DNA from: Flavobacteriaceae bacterium
GTDB taxonomy: Bacteria; Bacteroidota; Bacteroidia; Flavobacteriales; Flavobacteriaceae
Reading direction: 5' to 3'
NCBI GenBank assembly: GCA_947377425.1
Contig: CANCFZ010000018.1
Coordinates: forward strand, 1 to 19,443
Length of the DNA: 19,443 nucleotides
The position numbers were made by a program, and so were the translations under genes. The notes under the pieces were generated by a model. The model searched no databases, had not been told where the DNA came from, and saw only the letters and a program-made list of their open reading frames with translations. Below, piece after piece: positions 14,353-19,443 of this stretch. Each line of letters opens with the position of its first letter. Within the stretch, counting starts at the first letter, position 1.

Positions 14353-14380
14353 AAAAGCTCCGTTGAATAACGAAGCTTTT
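14353..14380 (-). terminator. intrinsic terminator of the toxin-antitoxin unit
   Basis: On the minus strand, a 12-bp stem (arms 14369-14380 and 14353-14364, one mismatch) with a 4-nt loop is followed by TTTTTTAT. It starts 26 nt after the toxin stop codon. Stem, small loop and U-tract make a convincing Rho-independent terminator. Confidence 0.8.
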
Positions 14381-14405
14381 GTTTATAACTATTTATTTTT
14401 AGAAT

Positions 14406-14705
14406 TCATCGTTGTAACTTTTTGAGTTTAATTGGGTTTTGTCTGGAATCGAAAACGGCAAAAATGATTATGTGATTTTCTACAATTCGATATAATATTT
14501 TAAAATGACGAATAATAATTCTACGATAGTTTGGGTTAATATCATCAACTTGAAATTCTTCGAGATAAATTATTTTATCTGCTTCCAAAACGATTTCTGA
14601 AATTATTTTATGAGCTAATACATCCGACACTTGTAAATAAAATTCATAAATACCATCTAAATCATTTTCTGCTTCTAAAGTCCAAATAATATCAAAGTTA
14701 TTCAT
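14406..14705 (-). CDS. RelE/ParE family toxin
   Basis: The 99-residue protein has the compact RelE/ParE toxin layout: an N-terminal strand FDIIWTLEAENDLDGIYEFYL with the typical A..DL..I.E.. helix, VLAHKIISEIVLEADKI in the second helix, then NYRRIIIRHFKILYRIVENHIIIFAVFDSRQNPIKL, the closing beta-sheet with the Y(R)..YR and D.RQ.P..L pattern. ParE members poison DNA gyrase and RelE members cleave ribosome-bound mRNA; the sequence alone does not settle which applies, although RQ.P..L is frequent in ParE-like proteins. Its ATG overlaps the end of the antitoxin gene by 8 nt, a normal arrangement for translationally coupled modules. Confidence 0.87.
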   Translation of the reverse strand: MNNFDIIWTLEAENDLDGIYEFYLQVSDVLAHKIISEIVLEADKIIYLEEFQVDDINPNYRRIIIRHFKILYRIVENHIIIFAVFDSRQNPIKLKKLQR

Positions 14706-14949
14706 CTTTAATATTATATTTTTTCTTCAAATCCTTTTGAGAAATTACATTTCCATTAGCTAAATCTTCTTCTGATTTTATTAATTTTTTGTTATATAAA
14801 TCAACATTCATTGGTTCAGAAACTATTCTATAATCATTAGTTTCATCATATTGATTTTCTAAAATCACTCTAACTTGTTCTAAAACAACATTTTTTTTTG
14901 TGTTTAAAAGAAGTTCTATTATTGCTAACTTATTTTCTGAAATAGTCAT
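14698..14949 (-). CDS. antitoxin of the ParE/RelE-type module
   Basis: Starting at the ATG at 14947-14949 this gives 83 residues: MTISENKLAIIELLLNTKKN, a helix-rich middle, and a charged C-terminal part (MNVDLYNKKLIKSEEDLANGNVISQ, then KDLKKKYNIKDE). I assign it by position, size, 8-nt overlap with the toxin gene and the EEDLANGNVIS.KDL type of tail often seen in Bacteroidota antitoxins of this class; the tail would wrap the toxin. No ribbon-helix-helix or helix-turn-helix motif is obvious, so DNA-binding autoregulation is not certain. A TTG at 14971-14973 would extend it by eight residues but falls inside the likely -7 box, so the ATG is preferred. Confidence 0.78.
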   Translation of the reverse strand: MTISENKLAIIELLLNTKKNVVLEQVRVILENQYDETNDYRIVSEPMNVDLYNKKLIKSEEDLANGNVISQKDLKKKYNIKDE

Positions 14950-14970
14950 AATTCTTTTATTTATCAATTT

Positions 14971-14978
14971 CAAATATA
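14971..14978 (-). promoter_or_regulatory. probable -7 box of the toxin-antitoxin unit
   Basis: Minus-strand TATATTTG matches TAnnTTTG and ends 21 nt before the antitoxin ATG. It lies directly after the T-run of the gltA terminator. A TTG inside the terminator stem (15 nt upstream) could act as an imperfect -33 element. Confidence 0.5.
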
Positions 14979-14982
14979 CAAA

Positions 14983-15010
14983 AAAAGCTGCTTCAATTGA
15001 AACAGCTTTT
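14983..15010 (-). terminator. intrinsic terminator of gltA
   Basis: Minus-strand arms AAAAGCTG and CAGCTTTT (15003-15010 and 14983-14990) enclose a further TTC/GAA pairing with an AATT loop and one internal mismatch, followed by seven T. It begins 4 nt after the gltA stop codon. This is a strong Rho-independent terminator. Confidence 0.88.
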
Positions 15011-15014
15011 AAAC

Positions 15015-16298
15015 TTATCTTTTATCCATGGCTACAAAATCTCGCAACGGATATCCTGTATAAACTTGTCTTGGTCTTCCTATTGGTTCTTTGTTGATGC
15101 GCATTTCTTTCCATTGCGCAATCCAACCTGGCAAACGTCCGATAGCGAACATTACCGTAAACATTTCTGTAGGAATTCCTAAAGCACGGTAAATAATACC
15201 CGAATAGAAATCTACATTTGGATATAATTTTCTGGACACAAAATAATCATCAACCAGAGCGGCTTCTTCCAGTTTTTTGGCAATTTGAAGAATTGGATCA
15301 TCAACTCCTAAAGTTCTCAACACTTCATCGGCTGCTTTTTTAATGATTTTTGCTCTTGGGTCAAAGTTTTTATAAACTCTATGTCCAAATCCCATTAAAC
15401 GGAATGGATCTTCTTTATCTTTCGCTTTTGCCATATATTTATCGGCATCGCCTCCATCTTTTTGAATGGCCTCCAACATTTCAAGAACGGCTTGATTAGC
15501 TCCACCATGAAGTGGTCCCCAAAGTGCAGAAACTCCAGCAGAAATTGAGGCAAACAATCCAGCATGAGAAGAACCTACAATTCTCACTGTCGAAGTAGAA
15601 CAATTTTGTTCGTGGTCTGCATGAAGAATAAATAATTTATCTAAAGCTGCTACAACCGATTTATTTGCTGTGTAAGGTTCTGTTGGTAATTTAAACATTA
15701 GCTGCATAAAGTTTTCAACATAACCTTGAGTATTATCGTAATAATTCAACGGATAACCCATCATTTTTCTGTACGTCCAAGTGGCAATAACAAGAAATTT
15801 TCCCATTGTTTTGCAAACGGCTTCATACATTTCTTTTTCGTTATCTACATTTACAACTTTTGGATTGAAAGCAGTTAATGCTGATGTTAACGAAGATAAA
15901 ACGCCCATTGGATGCGCCGTTTTTGGAAAACCATCAATGATGTTTTTCATTTCTTCGTTTACCAAAGTATATTTACGGATGTCGGTTTCAAATTGTGCTA
16001 ACTGCGCTTTTGTTGGCAATTCACCAAAAATAACTAAATAAGAAACTTCAAGAAAGTCGCCTTTTTCGGCTAAATCTTCAATGGCATATCCTCTATAACG
16101 AAGAATTCCTTCTTCACCATCTAGGAATGTAATTTTACTTTCGCAAGAACCTGAATTTTTATAACCTGGATCAAGAGTGATTGCGCCCGTTAAATCGCGT
16201 AGTTTGTTGATGTCGATAGCTGGTTCGTTTTCGCTTCCTATAATTACAGGAAACTCATATTTTTTGCCATCGTACTCTAATATTGCTGTTTTTGACAT
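15015..16298 (-). CDS. gltA: citrate synthase
   Basis: The 427-residue enzyme condenses acetyl-CoA and oxaloacetate to citrate at entry to the TCA cycle. Its length equals E. coli GltA, and the N-terminal extension (LEYDGKKYEFPVIIGSENEPAIDI, then TLDPGYKNSGSCESKITFLDG) is that of the type II hexameric enzymes. Catalytic and substrate elements are visible: HADHEQNCSTSTVR, WGPLHGGANQAVLEML with the active-site histidine, GFGHRVYKNFDPRA, NVDFYSGI with the catalytic aspartate, and the closing RPRQVYTGYPLRDF. The gene is monocistronic: a strong terminator follows 4 nt after the stop, and a 341-nt regulatory region lies upstream. Type II enzymes are often NADH-inhibited in Proteobacteria; whether that applies here is unknown. 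Confidence 0.98.
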   Translation of the reverse strand: MSKTAILEYDGKKYEFPVIIGSENEPAIDINKLRDLTGAITLDPGYKNSGSCESKITFLDGEEGILRYRGYAIEDLAEKGDFLEVSYLVIFGELPTKAQLAQFETDIRKYTLVNEEMKNIIDGFPKTAHPMGVLSSLTSALTAFNPKVVNVDNEKEMYEAVCKTMGKFLVIATWTYRKMMGYPLNYYDNTQGYVENFMQLMFKLPTEPYTANKSVVAALDKLFILHADHEQNCSTSTVRIVGSSHAGLFASISAGVSALWGPLHGGANQAVLEMLEAIQKDGGDADKYMAKAKDKEDPFRLMGFGHRVYKNFDPRAKIIKKAADEVLRTLGVDDPILQIAKKLEEAALVDDYFVSRKLYPNVDFYSGIIYRALGIPTEMFTVMFAIGRLPGWIAQWKEMRINKEPIGRPRQVYTGYPLRDFVAMDKR

Positions 16299-16639
16299 GA
16301 TATAAATTGGAAATTAAATCTGATAAATAATAATTTAACAAATTTATGGAATTCCAAATGAATTAAAAAAGAAATAGGATAACGTTTTCGTTAATTTTAT
16401 TATAAAAATTGCAAGATTGATATACAAACCTATTAACCCCATCTAATGATCTATAAAAATTGACTTTTAAATAGTAATTAATCCAAAAAAATTATCCGTT
16501 TATTTAATACTAAGTCAAAAAACAAATTAAGAAAATGTTATTTTGATGTAAAATATTATTATTTTTGGATAATGTATGAAGATTTTAAAAACAATTATTA
16601 CATCTAAAATAATGCAATTAATATTTGATGCTTTAACTA
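16299..16639. promoter_or_regulatory. divergent intergenic region between gltA and the TPR histidine kinase gene
   Basis: This 341-nt AT-rich stretch holds no credible gene. For gltA (minus strand), TAnnTTTG matches occur as TAAATTTG at 16339-16346, about 40 nt before the ATG, and TAGGTTTG at 16425-16432. For the kinase gene (plus strand), TATTTTTG at 16560-16567 lies 72 nt before the ATG, with a TTTG at 16542-16545 only 14 nt upstream. None has a -33 element at ideal spacing. Short complementary runs (ATCCAAAAA near 16482 and TTTTTGGAT near 16562) could form an inverted repeat but are A/T-dominated. I see no riboswitch or clear operator. Confidence 0.4.
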
Positions 16640-18829
16640 ATGAAAGAAATCAGGAAAAAAATTAATTCTCTTTTAGATGATTCCTATTCAATTCGAATAA
16701 ATAACCTTGAGGAAAGCTTAAGGCTTGCAAATAATGCTTTAGATTTATGTACAGAGAAAGAATTAGACGATCTTAAAGCCAGAAGTATTTCTCAACTTTC
16801 TCTTTATCATATGATTACTGGTAAATATGATGAATCTTTCAATCTCTCCCAAAAATGTATTCAATTATATGAAAAACTTCAAGATGAAAAAGGTGTTGCG
16901 GACGCTAAATATAATTTAGCAGGCTTTTATTACAAAACCAACAATTTTCAAATGGGTGTTGTGTATTTAATTGATGCTCTAATTGTCTATAAAACTCACA
17001 ACGATTATCATAACATTTCTAAATGTGAAAAATCATTGGGAACCTTTTATGATTTCACAGGAGATGAACAAAAAGCAATTCAATCTTATAAAAATGCCAT
17101 AAAAGCGGCAAAAAAAATAAATGATTTAAATCTTGAGTCCAATGCTTACAACAATTTATCGGGCATTTATATAAAAAATAATCAGATCGATTTAGCACAA
17201 AGTATCATTAAAAAATCTGTTGAAATAAAACAAAAAACAAAAGATTTTAGAGGATTGGGCTTTGCTATTTATGGAAGAGGAAAAATATTTTTTGCACAAA
17301 AAAAGTACCCAGAAGCCATATCAGATTTTATAGAAGCAATATCCATTCATACTCAAATGGGTGAAAAATTGGGACTTGTAATGGCTTATACAAAATTGGC
17401 AAAGTTATATTTTGAAACCTACGAAATAGTTGCTTCAAAAAAATACGCTACTCTTGGATTGGAAATTTGCAATTCGTTTAACATATCTATCATTAAGATT
17501 AAATTACTTCATCTATTCTATTCTATTTACAAGGCTGAAAATGATTTAGCAAAAACTTTAGAATACCTTGAACTCTACTTAAATGAAAAAGAAAGCGTTC
17601 TTAATACTCAAAACTTTAAAGTTATTGAGAATTATGATTTACTAGTTCGAATGCAAGCCATGCAAAAAGAAGCTGAATTTCAAAAGGAAAAAGCAATCAT
17701 TATTGCAAAAAGTAATAAAGCAGAACAAGAGGCAAAAATCAAACAAGATTTTTTATCAACAATGAGTCATGAAATAAGAACGCCATTAAATGCCGTTACA
17801 ACCATAGCTACCATGTTGAGTGAGAATTCTAAAATAGAAGATAAATCACTGATTGATTCGCTTAAATTTTCGTCCAATCATTTGATGCAAATCATCAATA
17901 ATATTTTAGACTATACAAAAATTGATCTAGGAAAAATGAAATTGGATTTACAATCCAGCAAAATAAAATCATATCTAGAAAACTTTGGTAAGACCTATAA
18001 GATTCAAGCCAAAGAGAAAGGAGTTGAATTCAAACTAAAAATTGATGAGGCTATTTTTGATTATTATTTTATTGATGAAACAAAAATGACTCAAATTTTA
18101 GGAAATTTATTGAGTAATTCTATAAAGTTCACTGACATTGGTTCTATAAAATTAGAAGTTAAATTGGTTAAACAAGCGGAAAGTCATGATACCATTTCAT
18201 TTAAAGTGTCTGACACTGGAATTGGTATTGAAAAAGAAAATTTAGACAAAGTTTTTGAAAGTTTCTCCCAGCTTAAATCTGGAATTACTAGAAAAAAAGA
18301 TGGGGCCGGTTTAGGTTTGTCAATTACAAAAAAACTAATTGAACTCTATGAAAGTGAAATAAAAATACAGAGTATATATGGAAAGGGTTCCGCATTCTCT
18401 TTTGAACTAAAACTAAAAAAATCTCAAAATCTTGAAGAAAACAATCAAGTAAACTTTAAAAATGAAATTGACGGAATTAAAGTATTATTAGTAGAAGACA
18501 ATGCCATAAATGCTATGATTGCTTTAAAACTTTTATCTAAGTGGAATATTGTAACCGAGCATGCTAAAAACGGACTTGAAGCCACAGAAAAATCTCAAAT
18601 TACTAAATATGATTATATTTTAATGGACATTCACATGCCTGTTTTAGATGGCTATGAGGCGACTAAAAATATAAGAACATTAGAAAATTTAAACAAAGAA
18701 ACTCCAATATTTGGTTTAACTGCAGATATAGCAGCCAAAGACAATGCAGAATACAATTTCTATTTTAATGATTTTTTATTAAAACCCTTAGAAATTGAAA
18801 AACTGAAAGCTGTATTAAGTAGTCTATAG
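16640..18829 (+). CDS. cytoplasmic TPR-containing hybrid sensor histidine kinase
   Basis: The 729-residue protein has no signal peptide or membrane segment. Residues about 15-320 form roughly seven tetratricopeptide repeats (for example YNLAGFYYKTNNFQMGVVYL and YNNLSGIYIKNNQIDLAQS). A coiled-coil linker at 330-370 leads to the HisKA domain with phosphoacceptor H377 (STMSHEIRTPLNAV). The ATPase domain shows the N box (N489, N493 in NLLSNSIKFT), DTGIGI at 525-530 and DGAGLGLSI at 554-562. A C-terminal receiver domain has E619/D620, phosphoacceptor D663 in LMDIHMP, T694 and K715. The usual pattern in Bacteroidota is a TPR sensor kinase with a further membrane helix; this one lacks it. No response regulator or HPt gene is adjacent, so its target and signal are unknown. 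Confidence 0.93.
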   Translation: MKEIRKKINSLLDDSYSIRINNLEESLRLANNALDLCTEKELDDLKARSISQLSLYHMITGKYDESFNLSQKCIQLYEKLQDEKGVADAKYNLAGFYYKTNNFQMGVVYLIDALIVYKTHNDYHNISKCEKSLGTFYDFTGDEQKAIQSYKNAIKAAKKINDLNLESNAYNNLSGIYIKNNQIDLAQSIIKKSVEIKQKTKDFRGLGFAIYGRGKIFFAQKKYPEAISDFIEAISIHTQMGEKLGLVMAYTKLAKLYFETYEIVASKKYATLGLEICNSFNISIIKIKLLHLFYSIYKAENDLAKTLEYLELYLNEKESVLNTQNFKVIENYDLLVRMQAMQKEAEFQKEKAIIIAKSNKAEQEAKIKQDFLSTMSHEIRTPLNAVTTIATMLSENSKIEDKSLIDSLKFSSNHLMQIINNILDYTKIDLGKMKLDLQSSKIKSYLENFGKTYKIQAKEKGVEFKLKIDEAIFDYYFIDETKMTQILGNLLSNSIKFTDIGSIKLEVKLVKQAESHDTISFKVSDTGIGIEKENLDKVFESFSQLKSGITRKKDGAGLGLSITKKLIELYESEIKIQSIYGKGSAFSFELKLKKSQNLEENNQVNFKNEIDGIKVLLVEDNAINAMIALKLLSKWNIVTEHAKNGLEATEKSQITKYDYILMDIHMPVLDGYEATKNIRTLENLNKETPIFGLTADIAAKDNAEYNFYFNDFLLKPLEIEKLKAVLSSL

Positions 18830-18851
18830 AAATTAATTTCACCTCATTAAT

Positions 18852-18902
18852 AATTAAAACCACTAACTCAAATCTATTAAAAATGAATTTGTGGTTTTAA
18901 TT
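18852..18902. terminator. bidirectional terminator hairpin between convergent genes
   Basis: AATTAAAACCAC at 18852-18863 and GTGGTTTTAATT at 18891-18902 pair perfectly over 12 bp around a 27-nt loop, inside which CAAAT and ATTTG can extend pairing. U-rich sequence leaves the stem in both directions (GGTTTTAATTAATTTA on the plus strand). It lies 22 nt after the kinase stop and 13 nt after the end of the opposing gene, so it fits a shared terminator. Confidence 0.7.
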
Positions 18903-18915
18903 AATTTACTAAAAG

Positions 18916-19443
18916 CTATTCTTTCACAACTCGCTCTACTTTCGACCCTTGATCTGAAGTAATTTTAACAAAATAAACTCCATTCAATCGCTCAGTTATA
19001 TCCAAAAATGTTTTATTAGTATCAGTTAAATTGGTTTGTAGTAATCTTCCATAAACATCAAAAAGTTGCACCATTTTAATACTATTTTGGTTCTCAATTG
19101 TTACTATTGAGATTGTTGGATTAGGATACACCAAAATGGAAGCGTCAATATTTTGTTGAGAAACTGTCAAATTTTGATAGGTGGTTGTTTCTATATTCGT
19201 TGTTGCGATACTATTTGTGGTTAGAGATATATTAAAATTAGATCCATAATCAAAAAATATTTCTGCATTACTAGATAAGGTTTGCTCTGCCGTTAAACTA
19301 GTATTGGATTTAATTTTTAATAGAATTCCTCCATCACCTCCAGGTCCACCAATAGCTACATTATTTAAATAAAATAGCGCTTCATTATTTTTAACTTTAA
19401 GATCTAAAGGATTCGTTGAATTGAGAATTTGAAGTGAATTTAA
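18916..19443 (-). CDS. secreted protein with type IX secretion C-terminal sorting domain (5' part outside window)
   Basis: The frame stays open from the stop at 18916 to the window end, giving the last 175 residues. The final ~75 residues are a T9SS type A sorting domain: ILVYPNPTISIVTIENQ, VQLFDVYGRLLQTN and LNGVYFVKITSDQGSKVERVVKE. The part before it (IGGPGGDGGILLKIKSNTSL, then LSSNAEIFFDYGSNFNISLTTNSIATT) resembles the beta-rich module that often precedes this domain in Flavobacterium surface proteins. The mature protein should be exported by Sec, then carried across the outer membrane by the type IX system and attached to the surface or released. The N-terminal functional part is not in the window, so no enzymatic role can be assigned. 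Confidence 0.88.
   Translation of the reverse strand, partial: LNSLQILNSTNPLDLKVKNNEALFYLNNVAIGGPGGDGGILLKIKSNTSLTAEQTLSSNAEIFFDYGSNFNISLTTNSIATTNIETTTYQNLTVSQQNIDASILVYPNPTISIVTIENQNSIKMVQLFDVYGRLLQTNLTDTNKTFLDITERLNGVYFVKITSDQGSKVERVVKE

Noticed and set aside
12003..14973. Region with four-helix-bundle gene and toxin-antitoxin pair as a defence island or prophage remnant
   Set aside because: No integrase, restriction, nuclease or phage structural gene is present, and the surrounding genes are metabolic.
16572..16665. Two tiny open frames (11 codons from 16572 and 29 codons from 16576) just before and overlapping the histidine kinase start, possibly a leader peptide
   Set aside because: They are very short, have no recognisable codon pattern or motif, and such frames are expected by chance in this AT-rich region.
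19168..19170. A start of the last minus-strand gene at 19170, making a small 84-residue protein
   Set aside because: The codon is TTG in the middle of an open frame that continues to the window edge and encodes the module that usually precedes the sorting domain; the gene is a partial large secreted protein.

Overview
The window looks like a chromosomal stretch from a member of the Flavobacteriaceae (Bacteroidota), probably Flavobacterium or a close relative. The DNA is strongly AT-rich. The best promoter (8481-8510) has the Bacteroidota form TTTG-N18-TAnnTTTG. A type IX secretion C-terminal sorting domain lies at the right edge, and a UpxY-type NusG paralogue, found mostly in Bacteroidota, lies at the left edge.

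Layout, left to right. Positions 1-8459, all on the minus strand, are the first part of a capsule/exopolysaccharide operon. In transcription order it holds: an outer-membrane export lipoprotein (Wza type), a chain-length regulator fused to a tyrosine autokinase (Wzc type), a UDP-GlcNAc 4-epimerase (WbpP/TviC type), an animal-type UDP-glucose 6-dehydrogenase, a TviB-type UDP-HexNAc 6-dehydrogenase, a dTDP-glucose 4,6-dehydratase (RfbB), and the start of a UpxY-like antiterminator cut by the window edge. These make precursors for an acidic polysaccharide (UDP-glucuronate, probably UDP-N-acetylgalactosaminuronate, and dTDP-4-keto-6-deoxyglucose) plus the export machine. Glycosyltransferases, flippase and polymerase are not in the window. 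recR sits just upstream on the same strand.

Positions 9290-11878 hold general genes: a sodium/solute symporter, a CoA-binding Rossmann protein convergent with it (their stop codons overlap), and a MarC-family membrane protein. Positions 12003-14322 (minus) hold two guanidino-group-modifying enzymes, an arginine deiminase/DDAH-family protein and CtlX, which may together take arginine through citrulline to ornithine. Between them sits a four-helix-bundle (23S rRNA intervening-sequence) protein gene bracketed by inverted, 7-nt periodic repeats, which looks like an inserted cassette. Upstream lies a ParE/RelE-type toxin-antitoxin pair squeezed between two intrinsic terminators, then citrate synthase (gltA). 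A cytoplasmic TPR hybrid histidine kinase follows on the plus strand, and a convergent T9SS-sorted secreted protein (C-terminal part only) ends the window.

I see no rRNA, tRNA, CRISPR array, prophage or transposase. No clear new multi-gene system is evident. The most unusual structures are the four-helix-bundle cassette with its heptad-repeat borders, a repeat-rich intergenic patch at 11884-11985, the near-duplicate terminator/promoter junctions around the toxin-antitoxin pair, and an in-frame hexanucleotide repeat encoding the tyrosine tail of the Wzc-like kinase.
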